A stretch of DNA of 64,000 nucleotides, taken from positions 57,518 through 121,517 of the forward strand of contig JAIBCC010000017.1 of NCBI GenBank assembly GCA_019694395.1. Reading direction: 5' to 3'. This DNA comes from Pyrinomonadaceae bacterium (GTDB lineage Bacteria > Acidobacteriota > Blastocatellia > Pyrinomonadales > Pyrinomonadaceae). A program made the position numbers and the translations under genes. The notes beneath the pieces were generated by a model. The model did no database searches and was not told the origin of the DNA. It saw only the letters and a list, made by a program, of their open reading frames with translations. Shown here in pieces: positions 35,979 to 44,763 of the stretch; positions within the stretch are counted from its first letter, which is position 1; each line of letters begins with the position of its first letter.

Positions 35979-36287
35979 ATGTTAAGAAAATTATTCGTAA
36001 TGGCTTTGAGCCTTTTAGTTTTATCAGTTCCTGCTTTTGCACAAGCTGCCGACAATGCAGAAACCGTTAGTTCGTCAAAAGCATTAGCAGTTGGTTTGAG
36101 CATCATCGGTTTTGGTGTTGCCGCCGGTTTAGCCGGTCTTGGACAAGGTAAGATCGGTGCTGCCGCTTTGGAAGGAACCGCACGTAATCCGAGTGCTTCA
36201 GGTAAAATCCAAACTATGATGATTCTCGGTTTGGCGTTTATCGAATCGCTCGTAATTTTCGCGCTCGTTATCGTTTTCGCCAAATAG
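35979..36287 (+). CDS. atpE: F0F1 ATP synthase subunit c
   Basis: A 102-residue proteolipid. The first about 24 residues (MLRKLFVMALSLLVLSVPAFAQA) look like a cleavable signal peptide. Helix 1 has GLGQGKIGAAALEG, with the loop ARNPSASGK between helices. Helix 2 carries the ion carboxylate in GLAFIESLVIF. Gln in helix 1 together with Glu-Ser in helix 2 resembles Na+-binding c-rings, although the Thr that usually follows is Leu. An AGGAG-like sequence precedes the ATG (ATAGGAGACA). The 195-nt gap after atpB has a weak TTTTGAT-type repeat and no gene. Confidence 0.94.
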   Translation: MLRKLFVMALSLLVLSVPAFAQAADNAETVSSSKALAVGLSIIGFGVAAGLAGLGQGKIGAAALEGTARNPSASGKIQTMMILGLAFIESLVIFALVIVFAK

Positions 36288-36309
36288 TTTTTTGCCAAGA
36301 ATACAACCT

Positions 36310-36347
36310 ACGGATGAGGCTTAAAATCCTCGTCCGTATTTTATTTT
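36310..36347 (+). terminator. Rho-independent terminator after atpE
   Basis: ACGGATGAGG (36310-36319) pairs with CCTCGTCCGT (36328-36337), 10 bp with one G-U, then ATTTTATTTT. It ends the F0 cluster transcript, showing that no further ATP synthase genes are co-transcribed. Confidence 0.88.
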
Positions 36348-36421
36348 GCGGCTCAATATGTTACAACTAATTGCAATGTTTTTGAATCAAACCGTTCTTT
36401 AAGTAAAGTTGAGAAAAAGCA

Positions 36422-37999
36422 ATGTCTGACCAATTTATCGGAAAAGTTTTAGCGGAAAAATATCGAATAGATTCTTTAATTAGCGAAGGAAATTTGGGAA
36501 ATCTCTATCACGGCACGCATCTTTTGATGGAAAAGCCCGTCACCATTAAAATCTTGCCGCCTTCACTGGCAAATGACGAAAAGATGGTGGACAGTTTTGC
36601 TAAAGAAGCCCGCACCGTTTCACGTATTTCGCATCCGAATGTATTGAGCGTCACTGATTACGGTTCGGACAAAGACAACACGGTTTTTATCATTTATGAG
36701 GATGCAACCGGCGAAAGTTTACGCGAAACGATTAAACTGATCGGCAGATTTACACTCGGAAAAGCCAATAAAATCATTAAGGAAATCGCGGTTGCGCTTT
36801 CAGCCGCACACGCCGGAGGAATCGTTCATCAAAATCTTTCGAGTGCCAATGTTCTGCTAAATCAGGACGGCGTAAAAATCTTAAATTTCGGCACTAATAC
36901 CTTTGACATCAATGATTTGGATTATCCGATTGAAAAGATCGAATATCTTGCGCCTGAACAATGCACGCTTTCCGGCAAAATTGATAATCGAACCGATATT
37001 TATGCGCTTGGTGTAATTTTATTTGAGATGTTGGCAGGCGAAGTTCCTTTTACAGCAACCAACGGCACTGATCTACTTGATAAACAGACCAAGGAACCGC
37101 CGCCGCCGATTGATGCTTTTCGGCGCGATCTGCCAAAAGAGGTTGACGATATTTTATTGACCGCATTAGCCAAAAATCCAACCATTCGTTATCAAAAAGT
37201 TGACGAGTTTGCTGATGCGCTTGACCAAATTGCGTTGGCTTATCCTGATGCTGATGAGCCGATTTTTACTCCCAAACCTGTTGCAAATGTTGCAGCCGCG
37301 ACCGGGCAGCAAACGCCGAATAATATTTGGAAAACTGCATTTATTGTTTTAACCGGTGCGGTTCTGCTGGGCGGACTTTTTGTTTATCTAACCCAAAGCA
37401 AACAAACTAATCCAAATACGGCTATGCAAAATGATGCCAACGGAATGCCGGTGCAGCCGGTCAATCCTGCGAGCGGGGCTTATGAACAGGGGTTGGCAAA
37501 TATGGATTCTTTCAATCCGGGAATTTACAGCAATTCTAATTCGACTATTACGGATAACGGCGGTTATACAACTCCCTGGGATAGCGGAAAATATTATCCG
37601 CCGCCAACAACTTCTGGCGGAATTTATGACAGCAACTCTATTCCGCAACAGGTTTATCAAGGAAATCAGGTTTATATGGATCAAAACGGCAGTATTTTTA
37701 TGCCGAACGAAAATGGCACTTATACTGTAATGAAACCTGTAAATTCAAATGTTAATGCAAATGTTAATAAGAAAAATTCAAACAGCAATGTAAATGCAAA
37801 CACTGCGGTCAAGCCTCCGGCAAATACCGCACCTTCAAATACGGCTGTTACAAACCCATCCCCAACACCTGCGACCACCGCAACTCCGAAACCGAAAGGA
37901 ACTCCGGCAACCGAAAAGCCAAAAACCGAGCCGACCAAACCGCCAGCGGCAACCGAAAAACGTCCGGTCAGCGGTAAAAATCAAGATTCAATAGATTAG
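36422..37999 (+). CDS. Membrane-anchored Ser/Thr pseudokinase
   Basis: A 525-residue protein with a Hanks-type kinase fold at residues about 10-275 that lacks catalytic residues. The HRD Asp is Asn138 (IVHQNLSSANVLL) and the DFG Asp is Asn155 (KILNFGTN); Lys43 of VAIK remains (VTIKIL) and the Gly loop is degenerate. The APE region (YLAPEQ) and the regulatory core (DIYALGVILFEMLAG) are intact. One TM helix (about 305-325) leads to an extracytoplasmic low-complexity tail rich in Asn, Pro and Thr (NSNVNANVNKKNSNSN). It may act as a scaffold or ATP-binding sensor. It converges with lpxK, overlapping by 4 bases at the stops. Confidence 0.88.
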   Translation: MSDQFIGKVLAEKYRIDSLISEGNLGNLYHGTHLLMEKPVTIKILPPSLANDEKMVDSFAKEARTVSRISHPNVLSVTDYGSDKDNTVFIIYEDATGESLRETIKLIGRFTLGKANKIIKEIAVALSAAHAGGIVHQNLSSANVLLNQDGVKILNFGTNTFDINDLDYPIEKIEYLAPEQCTLSGKIDNRTDIYALGVILFEMLAGEVPFTATNGTDLLDKQTKEPPPPIDAFRRDLPKEVDDILLTALAKNPTIRYQKVDEFADALDQIALAYPDADEPIFTPKPVANVAAATGQQTPNNIWKTAFIVLTGAVLLGGLFVYLTQSKQTNPNTAMQNDANGMPVQPVNPASGAYEQGLANMDSFNPGIYSNSNSTITDNGGYTTPWDSGKYYPPPTTSGGIYDSNSIPQQVYQGNQVYMDQNGSIFMPNENGTYTVMKPVNSNVNANVNKKNSNSNVNANTAVKPPANTAPSNTAVTNPSPTPATTATPKPKGTPATEKPKTEPTKPPAATEKRPVSGKNQDSID

Positions 38000-39036
38000 T
38001 TTTTGGGATTTTGAATTAGATTTACAAAAGCGGATTCATCTTCAAAGGTGAGTCCGTTTTCAATTACATAACACGGCAGATTAAACCTTAAATGTGTTAA
38101 TTTCACTGCATCTTTTGCCGTAGTCAATAAAACTTCCGCGCCTTTTTCAATGGCTTCTTTCTCTAAATTCCGCATTTCGCTGTTTGAATAAATATGATGA
38201 TCGGGAAAGGATTTGGTCGCAACCAGATTAAAATTTTCCTGCCGTAATTGTTCGTAAAAATTGTCAGGATTTCCGAGTGCACAAAACGCCATTAATTTTT
38301 GATTTTTGATTTTTGATTTTTGATCGGTTGATTCCTTGCTTAAAAATTCTTTCAACTTTACGGCTTTGGTAAATTGATTTTTGGAAATAAAGATTTGGCA
38401 GTTTGGGTTAATGCGGAGAATTTCAGCTTTAATTTTAGAAATATCTTCGACTAAATTTGCGCGAGTGATGATAATTGCATCAGCCCGTTTTAAGCCGGAC
38501 AATGATTCCCGTAAAATTCCTGTCGGCAATATTTGATTATTGCCAAAAGGATTGGTTGCATCAATCAGAACTATGTCCAAGTCTCGTTTAACTTTCAGAT
38601 GTTGAAATCCGTCATCCAAAATAAAAGTGGTAATTCCAAATTCCTCTTTCGCCCATTTCCCTGCTTCGGCGCGTTTAGCATCTGCTACAATGACGGCTTT
38701 GCCTAACAATTTATTGGCTAATTCAAACGGTTCATCTCCTGCTTCCCGCGCATCTGCCAAAATTCTTTCGCCATCCGTGACCAAAACTCTTTCTTTCGGA
38801 TTATCGCGTCCATAGCCGCGTGTCAGGATACAGACTTTTTCACTTTTTTCAGCTAATTTTTCAGCTATAAAGGCAACCATCGGAGTTTTGCCCGTGCCGC
38901 CAACCGTAATATTTCCCACACTTATTGTTTTAACATCTAAATCAAATGAGGCAAAAAAGTTTTTTTGATAGAGAGAATTCCGCGTGCTTGTGATTGCGCC
39001 GTAAATCCAACTGAAAGGTAAAAGCAGTTTTTTCAT
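37996..39036 (-). CDS. lpxK: Tetraacyldisaccharide 4'-kinase
   Basis: A 346-residue membrane-associated lipid A kinase. The P-loop is in GNITVGGTGKTPMVAF (near residue 45) and the second signature is FILDDGFQHLKVKRDLDIVLID, whose DDGFQH is diagnostic for LpxK. LPTGILRESLSGLKRADAIIITR is also typical. Start ATG 39036 (MKKLLLPFSWIYG) is preferred over an upstream extension. Residues about 237-247 (DQKSKIKNQK) are a translated copy of the TTTTTGAT intergenic repeat, inserted in frame before the MAFCALGNP segment. Confidence 0.93.
   Translation of the reverse strand: MKKLLLPFSWIYGAITSTRNSLYQKNFFASFDLDVKTISVGNITVGGTGKTPMVAFIAEKLAEKSEKVCILTRGYGRDNPKERVLVTDGERILADAREAGDEPFELANKLLGKAVIVADAKRAEAGKWAKEEFGITTFILDDGFQHLKVKRDLDIVLIDATNPFGNNQILPTGILRESLSGLKRADAIIITRANLVEDISKIKAEILRINPNCQIFISKNQFTKAVKLKEFLSKESTDQKSKIKNQKLMAFCALGNPDNFYEQLRQENFNLVATKSFPDHHIYSNSEMRNLEKEAIEKGAEVLLTTAKDAVKLTHLRFNLPCYVIENGLTFEDESAFVNLIQNPKN
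38294..38324. repeat. TTTTTGAT repeat inside lpxK
   Basis: Four tandem copies of ATTTTTG-type units, the same word as in the recR-ybaB spacer, read in frame in lpxK as QKSKIKNQK. Only one arm is present; no complementary arm is nearby. Confidence 0.85.
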
Positions 39037-39060
39037 CCCACAGTTTTTGTAACATACAAA

Positions 39061-39102
39061 AAAAAAGTCAACAAACTGAGTTCTCAACTTGTTGACTTTT
39101 TT
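39061..39102 (-). terminator. Bidirectional terminator after the pilin operon
   Basis: GTCAACAA (39067-39074) pairs with TTGTTGAC (39089-39096), flanked by A and T runs on both sides. On the minus strand it follows the last pilin gene and ends in about nine T, just before lpxK. Confidence 0.85.
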
Positions 39103-39120
39103 ACTTAAATTTGGCGTGAC

Positions 39121-42024
39121 CTAATCGTTTATTCGCTCAAACCCTGTCAGAGTTAAATTTTGCAAAAACGGTGATCCTGGCGGAATCCGGTTGATGTCTA
39201 AAAATGTCTCATCAAAAACGTAGTTTCTAACAGGCGGTTCATAAACGGTTCGGCAGCATTTGAAAACGCTGTTACTGTTTGCGGCATTATACAAATTAAT
39301 CAGAGAGCCGGAATAATTACTTTTAACCGTGCTGTTCCAGTTTTCCAGATACCGCAATAAATTGTGAACTCCGCCTGATTGACAGTCAAAGTAACGGTCT
39401 GAACCCTGACTCTGATTAGATGGACAAGGTGCAAAGTCTTTACTGTTGCCGACTAACGCAGCGAACCGATACGTTGTTTTACTTGGAGTTCGTCCGGCAC
39501 GATCAAAGGGTGATGAAAAACTGTAAGAATCCTGCCAGCTATTGGAAAGAAGGGTTATCGAATCTGCAATCACCGCTGCCGGAACATCCGCTGCACCTTG
39601 CGGTTGATAATTAGCCGCAGGTGTTGGCGTGCTCGTAGATGATGTGACACCTGTTGAATTATAATTACCTAGGACATAAACGCCATTTTCCGAAGCCACG
39701 GTCAAACCTTTTGTATTTGAGGGAGTAGCCGAATCATAGCCTCCCGGCAAAGTCGTCCCATTAATAAGTCTTACCCCACGGCGGAAAAATCTGGTGTTTG
39801 AAGTTGCGGCAACATCAGCGGAAACATATTCACTGTATTTTGGAGCTTCATTAATATAATCATTTTCAAAAACACCATTATTATTTGAATCTTCCCCGGC
39901 AGTTTTTGTGCCATCATTTAAACTGGCAGAAGTAGTCCCGTTTGGCAGTAAATCTTCCATATCGTATTCGCCATCGTAATCGTAATCACTTCGTCTGTCG
40001 GAAATATAAAGCACCCAGCCGTTTGCATTAGGAATATCAGTATTGCTCAAGGCTCTTTTCGGAGTAAAGGAATCTGAAAACGTAGTTCCTGCTTTCGGTA
40101 ACAAACCAAGCACGGTTGAATTTCCTTCCAAGAATAACTCCAAATTTGCCATATCAATATCAACGATGCTCATCACTCCTGACCAGGGAATTCTTCCGCT
40201 TGGATATGATGGAACAGGATTTGGGTTTGGAGTTCCTGAACCGGGAATACTGTCATAAGGTAATCCTTCGCGCGTATCAAACATCATTATCGGAAACGGC
40301 GCAACTTTTCTTCCCGTTACAGCTGAAACTGTGGCAGTTATTTGGTTAGCTGTATTATCAACACCCGAACAAGATGAAGTCGGAGTTGACTTTTGTGTTC
40401 CGTGACAACCGTATCGATCTTGAGTTATACCAATTGCCGCTTGGTTTTCAGTGATATAGGTATCAATCGGGTTTTTATTCGGTGTCGAAGCAGGACTAGG
40501 CGCGGGAGATTTTTCCTGAGCTAAAACATAATTATAATTAACGGAGCTTGCGGTAAAGGTATTTAAGTATGTTTTACTGCTCGAAATAACACTCCCCGGG
40601 ATCAAAAATCTTTGCAGTTTTACAATTGCATATTTATCTGAATTAGCCTGATAGGTAGTCGTATCCAGTAAGAAGCTGGAGTTGGCAGGCGTAGTATTAT
40701 TAACCAAACTTGCCGGCGGTCTTTCGGTTAAACCTAAACTCAAAATATCCGCTGTAATATCGGTTGCGGTCGGAGCCAAATCCCCGTTATTTTTGATTGC
40801 TTCGATCTTTATCCAGATTTGTTTTCCCGGAACTTTAAATCTTGCAGCATTAAAACGAGTTGATTGTTGTCCGCCATTCATTGCAACCGGAAGATAACCG
40901 TTACCATTATCCAACTGAACTCCGCAGGTGCCACTGGCTGAGGCGCAACCCGGCAGTTTATCCTGACTGTCTGCCAAAGAAATTCGGATTCCCGATTTGT
41001 TGTAGAATCTTTCTTTTAACGGAATCAAACCGTCTTTGTTTGTGCTGGTAACAGTGGTTAGAGTTCCCGTGCTGTCTTTGAATTTATCACCAATATTCTT
41101 TCCACGTTTTATCAGGTTAATATATTCAGGTTTCAACGGAAGGTTCAGTTTTTTCTGTTCATTGAGCAAATTATTGTTAAATCTTGCTTTGATCGTAGCC
41201 CAATTCGGATTTCGGTAAGCCGCAGGTCTTGCCGGATAGGAAGATAAAAGATTTGATCCGCTGACAGTCGAAATTGCACTGCCTTCGTTATAGTTAAGTT
41301 GTTTATAAGTTCCTGAGCCATCTTTAATAAAATTTTGGCTATAACTGCTGTCTAAAACGCTTCCGTTTGGAGCCACATCTGTCAAAATCTGACCGACAGC
41401 CGTTACTTTTGAGGCAAAATTTAATCCAGCCGCTGATTGAATAAAAATATTGGCATTTGAATGAACCCGACCACCAAAATTAAACGGTGCAGGACGGAAG
41501 AAATTCATATCGCCATCATAAAATGTTCCAAACTGGAAGATCGGAATCCGGTTATCAAAAAATCTTCGACGGAGAGTGACTTTGACACCTGTTTTTGTGT
41601 CAGTTGCGGTTGTAATCAACTGCCATTCATCGCGAATGGCTTTAAGACCTTGAAATTGCTCGCCGGTTGCATCAATAACCTCTGCATCTTTTGTCTTGGT
41701 AAGACTTTGCTCAAAAGTATAATCAGAATAATTACTTGGGGTAGAGCTGGCAATAGCAGTAACGTCCGAAGTGGTTAAGGTAAGTTTATTTTCAAATACG
41801 GCATCTGCTTTGAGAGCCATATTTTCAATACTGGCTTGAGCAGCATAGAGCGTTCTGGTTTCAGAAATTTCGTTAGAAACGGCGACTGTTTCATTAGCCG
41901 ATCTGGTTAAGGCGAATGCCATAAACCCCATTAGCAGCATCATTATTAAAAGTGCAATAATGGTTGTTGTGCCTTTTTCGCTTTGAAATCGCTTGCTGAT
42001 AATTTTCATTTTCAATTTCTTCAT
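39121..42024 (-). CDS. PilX-like large pilus assembly protein
   Basis: A 967-residue protein with an N-terminal hydrophobic pilin-like helix after a short basic stretch (SEKGTTTIIALLIMMLLMGF), then ALTRSANETVAVSNEISETRTLYAAQ as in PilX N-terminal domains. The G-T at the cleavage position is a non-standard prepilin site. The large remainder is secreted-type, with repeated Ser/Thr/Asn segments and Pro-rich linkers (APSPASTPNKNP). PilX proteins act as minor pilins with adhesive roles; this one is far larger than the about 200 residues usual in Proteobacteria. SD GAGG lies before the ATG. It is the last gene of the operon. Confidence 0.8.
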   Translation of the reverse strand: MKKLKMKIISKRFQSEKGTTTIIALLIMMLLMGFMAFALTRSANETVAVSNEISETRTLYAAQASIENMALKADAVFENKLTLTTSDVTAIASSTPSNYSDYTFEQSLTKTKDAEVIDATGEQFQGLKAIRDEWQLITTATDTKTGVKVTLRRRFFDNRIPIFQFGTFYDGDMNFFRPAPFNFGGRVHSNANIFIQSAAGLNFASKVTAVGQILTDVAPNGSVLDSSYSQNFIKDGSGTYKQLNYNEGSAISTVSGSNLLSSYPARPAAYRNPNWATIKARFNNNLLNEQKKLNLPLKPEYINLIKRGKNIGDKFKDSTGTLTTVTSTNKDGLIPLKERFYNKSGIRISLADSQDKLPGCASASGTCGVQLDNGNGYLPVAMNGGQQSTRFNAARFKVPGKQIWIKIEAIKNNGDLAPTATDITADILSLGLTERPPASLVNNTTPANSSFLLDTTTYQANSDKYAIVKLQRFLIPGSVISSSKTYLNTFTASSVNYNYVLAQEKSPAPSPASTPNKNPIDTYITENQAAIGITQDRYGCHGTQKSTPTSSCSGVDNTANQITATVSAVTGRKVAPFPIMMFDTREGLPYDSIPGSGTPNPNPVPSYPSGRIPWSGVMSIVDIDMANLELFLEGNSTVLGLLPKAGTTFSDSFTPKRALSNTDIPNANGWVLYISDRRSDYDYDGEYDMEDLLPNGTTSASLNDGTKTAGEDSNNNGVFENDYINEAPKYSEYVSADVAATSNTRFFRRGVRLINGTTLPGGYDSATPSNTKGLTVASENGVYVLGNYNSTGVTSSTSTPTPAANYQPQGAADVPAAVIADSITLLSNSWQDSYSFSSPFDRAGRTPSKTTYRFAALVGNSKDFAPCPSNQSQGSDRYFDCQSGGVHNLLRYLENWNSTVKSNYSGSLINLYNAANSNSVFKCCRTVYEPPVRNYVFDETFLDINRIPPGSPFLQNLTLTGFERIND

Positions 42025-42043
42025 AAAACCTCTTTGACCTTAA

Positions 42044-43204
42044 CTATTTATCGTCGTAACTCATATTCCGGAGAGAAAAAGTGGAATTAATAATAATCAG
42101 TTCGGGGGCTCCTGTTTTTTCGTCAATTTCGGTTGACGAAACCGTTAGAGCCATTGATACATAACGAACATTATTCATATTAGTTGGCGTATCATCTGCA
42201 GTTCCGCGAACTCCGTCTGCCCCCACAACAGGATCATCTACTATTGTGCCGTCAGCCATTTGGTAAGTAATCTGAAAATTTTGAACGCCGTAAGCAATTG
42301 CCCGCTGCTGAATCTGATCGGTTGTGGCTCCGCTCGTGTTATTTCCATAGATAGTTCTCACCAGAGTCCCGTCGTTCGTCACCTGGTAACTAACCATTTC
42401 GATTTTTTTCAAAACAATTCCGCCGGTGTAATCAGTGCAATTAGTATCTGTGCCAGAGGAGCACTTTCGGAACAGACTTCCAATATAATTATTGCTTGCA
42501 TCCTTTTTATTGCGTTCCTGATTAAGCCCCAAATTATCTCCGGTATTGACCGTAACACGATACGTGGCTGCATCTTTTGAGGTTACTATTCCAACGATTT
42601 GGCTGTTTTTAGTTTCCGCCATAAATAAATCGTTATTGCTGATGCTGGAAAAGTTAGTAGCCGCATTAAAACTTGGAGTTGAACTGGGAGTAGGCGAAAC
42701 CGTCGGAGTTGGAGTCGGCAGTTGGAAAACAATCGGCGTGGCAGTGCTGGTCCCTACCTCATCATTAATACTGATAGGTTTTCCCGAGTTGAAATCCAAA
42801 TCACGGTAAATAAAAGCAATAGCATCTGTTTTTTGAGAAGAAGGCAGGAATTTATTGGTAAACACGTTATTACCGCAGGAAACGGATGTCAAAGTATCAC
42901 GTCCGGCGTTTGGATCATAGGCAACGCCTAATCTGTTAGCTAAAAAGTCATCCGGCACCAACGCTCCTGTTTTGTGATAACCCAATCCGGCATTCATCAC
43001 ATCGCGTCCGATCAAATACATTGCAATTCTCGCATTTTTTTGCGCATCTCCACGGCGGCTGGTGCGGCTGCGGTCAGACCTTCCGAGTTCTAACAAAGCA
43101 TAAATTGAACCGGTAACAATCATAAAAATAGTTATCGCAACCAACATTTCAAGGATAGTAAAACCGGATTGTCCGTCTTTTTTATTTCTTTTGCTTTTTA
43201 TCAT
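42044..43204 (-). CDS. PilW-like prepilin
   Basis: A 386-residue minor pilin of type IV pili. The class III prepilin signal is GQSGFTILEMLVAITIFMIV, with cleavage expected between G and F and the conserved Glu at +5. The extracytoplasmic part contains a TPTPTVSPTPSSTPS linker and Cys pairs. The C-terminus (ELIIINSTFSLRNM) is PilW-like. It lies between the PilX- and PilV-like genes with 19- and 9-nt gaps, so it is in one operon. Probably involved in pilus initiation at the inner membrane. Confidence 0.85.
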   Translation of the reverse strand: MIKSKRNKKDGQSGFTILEMLVAITIFMIVTGSIYALLELGRSDRSRTSRRGDAQKNARIAMYLIGRDVMNAGLGYHKTGALVPDDFLANRLGVAYDPNAGRDTLTSVSCGNNVFTNKFLPSSQKTDAIAFIYRDLDFNSGKPISINDEVGTSTATPIVFQLPTPTPTVSPTPSSTPSFNAATNFSSISNNDLFMAETKNSQIVGIVTSKDAATYRVTVNTGDNLGLNQERNKKDASNNYIGSLFRKCSSGTDTNCTDYTGGIVLKKIEMVSYQVTNDGTLVRTIYGNNTSGATTDQIQQRAIAYGVQNFQITYQMADGTIVDDPVVGADGVRGTADDTPTNMNNVRYVSMALTVSSTEIDEKTGAPELIIINSTFSLRNMSYDDK

Positions 43205-43213
43205 TTCTAATCC

Positions 43214-43765
43214 TTAACGATAGTCCGTAACAATTGTTTTTAAGATTTCCTGCATAAATTTTCCGTTGACCTGATAGCGGATTGTGACCTTTACATCTCT
43301 TTGTCTGATGGTGCTGTAATCAGTGCTGGGAATGTCCGTAATCTCGATCTTTCTGGAATACCCGTTCACAACAGGAGTGCTATTTGTGCCGCACGCGCCG
43401 GTTCCGGTGCAAGCGTCATCTGATGTTCCGACAATGCCATCCGCACCGTTTCCCATCCGAATTGGACGAAAATCCGTTTCAAAAATTCCGCGATTTACTC
43501 CGTTTACACTATTGCTGCCAACATTTCCAATAGTATCCCAACCGCTTACATCGTCGTTCGGATTCAATTCTTTTGCCGCCATAATTGATTCCAGACTAGA
43601 AAGAGCATATTGTTTAGCAATAAGCTGTTTTTCGATTATTTGTGACCGCATTCTGTTTGCGACCAAGGCTCCACTCATAGCTAAAATTCCGACCATAAAA
43701 ATAAGCATCGAAATCATTAAATCAATATAAGAAAATCCTTTTTCGCTATTTCGTTTCGTTTTCAT
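43214..43765 (-). CDS. PilV-like prepilin
   Basis: A 183-residue minor pilin. The prepilin peptidase site is SEKGFSYIDLMISMLIFMVG; the usual Glu at +5 is replaced by Asp. The mature region contains a TGACG-type Cys pair (DACTGTGACG) and ends with a beta-rich segment (VKVTIRYQVNGKFMQEIL). ATG 43765 is chosen, since the longer frame reads upstream into the preceding gene. It is nine bases from that gene's stop, hence same operon. Confidence 0.82.
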   Translation of the reverse strand: MKTKRNSEKGFSYIDLMISMLIFMVGILAMSGALVANRMRSQIIEKQLIAKQYALSSLESIMAAKELNPNDDVSGWDTIGNVGSNSVNGVNRGIFETDFRPIRMGNGADGIVGTSDDACTGTGACGTNSTPVVNGYSRKIEITDIPSTDYSTIRQRDVKVTIRYQVNGKFMQEILKTIVTDYR

Positions 43766-43775
43766 ATTGATACTT

Positions 43776-44456
43776 TTATTGAAATCTTCTGGAATCTTTC
43801 CAAGCAGTATTGGCAGGTAAATCAGGATAATAATTCCACAAACGAATTGCCCCCGATCCCCCAATAACAGTGATAGCCCTTGTAATTGTGCTGTTATTGG
43901 CATTGGTTTTATCAGGCTGCCAAACAAAAACGGTGGAACCTGTTATAATTGCCCCGTTGGCAATCGCATTTGTTCCGCCGTCGGTGACGGTTCCGTCTTT
44001 TCTAAATCGAAGAGTTGCAACTTTATGATTAAGGCTTAGCGGATGAGTGCTGCTGGTAACAAAAGTAATTGACGGAACCGGAGACGGTTCGGTCGGACTA
44101 ACTGAGACATTGTTTGGTTTTTGTTCAACCTTGACTTCTTTAGTCGATTTTAGAACAAATGAGCGAATGATTTTATCGTCTGTTGCGACTGTAGCATCTC
44201 CCTCATTGATTAATCGCGCAACATTGTCGGTCAGATCAAGCTCAACCCGCATTGTTACTTTTTGGGTTAAAGCCCTTTGGCGTGCTTCCTGCAGCATATC
44301 AATAAAAAGAGAAGCTTGTTCATCGGGTTTATAAAGTTTCTGATGCCCGTAAAGATAATAAAGCGAAACGCAGGTCATGACCGAAGTAATAACCAAAACC
44401 ACCAATAATTCCGCGACCGAAAACCCCAAATTTGATTTAAATCTTTTAGCTCTCAT
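43776..44456 (-). CDS. FimT/GspH-like prepilin
   Basis: A 226-residue minor pilin and first gene of the operon. The cleavage region is SNLGFSVAELLVVLVITSVM (G|F, Glu at +5). QASLFIDMLQEARQRALTQ after the hydrophobic helix and the C-terminal WKDSRRF match the FimT/GspH group. ATG 44456 lacks an obvious Shine-Dalgarno sequence. FimT-type pilins in other bacteria bind DNA during natural transformation; that role is possible here. Confidence 0.85.
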   Translation of the reverse strand: MRAKRFKSNLGFSVAELLVVLVITSVMTCVSLYYLYGHQKLYKPDEQASLFIDMLQEARQRALTQKVTMRVELDLTDNVARLINEGDATVATDDKIIRSFVLKSTKEVKVEQKPNNVSVSPTEPSPVPSITFVTSSTHPLSLNHKVATLRFRKDGTVTDGGTNAIANGAIITGSTVFVWQPDKTNANNSTITRAITVIGGSGAIRLWNYYPDLPANTAWKDSRRFQ

Positions 44457-44698
44457 TTTTTTAACATTTAGAAAGAAACACAATTCTACCTACAACAATT
44501 TATGCGGCTTAACATAATGTTTGAAAATAGATAATTATTTGCAGGCTGATTAAAAAATCAGGCTTGATTTGGGATAAAGCCTTGCTATTTGGAATTCATA
44601 ACTTTCCTTTTAAGAAGATGACATAAAAAATAAGTCAACACCTACTATCAATAGTAAGCACAAATCAGCAAGAGCCATTGGGGAACTCTATATCTGAA
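44457..44698 (-). other. Long 5' leader of the pilin operon
   Basis: About 236 nt from the predicted start site to fimT. It contains a perfect palindrome TACTATCAATAGTA (44645-44658). It also has a terminator-like hairpin on the minus strand (AGGCTT/AAGCCT followed by GATTTTTT, near 44545-44575). Possible attenuation or post-transcriptional control; I could not match it to a known riboswitch, and it lacks c-di-GMP-I landmarks. Confidence 0.4.
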
Positions 44699-44727
44699 AT
44701 TTAACAGAGTTTGTTTTTGTTTGTCAA
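44699..44727 (-). promoter_or_regulatory. Sigma-70-like promoter of the pilin operon
   Basis: Minus strand TTGACA (44727-44722), 17 nt, TTAAAT (44704-44699). It lies between kdtA and the pilin operon in the only 300-nt gene-free stretch there. Confidence 0.65.
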
Positions 44728-44763
44728 TGTTTATTTTTCAAAATGAGAGGCTTTTGACCGAAA

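Noticed and set aside
44590..44680. A 22-codon hydrophobic frame in the pilin leader (starting MALADL) as a leader peptide
   Set aside because: No Shine-Dalgarno sequence and no run of regulatory codons; probably chance.
44540..44700. c-di-GMP-I (GEMM) riboswitch upstream of the pilin operon
   Set aside because: Suggested by gene content, but the conserved GEMM blocks could not be found on the minus strand.
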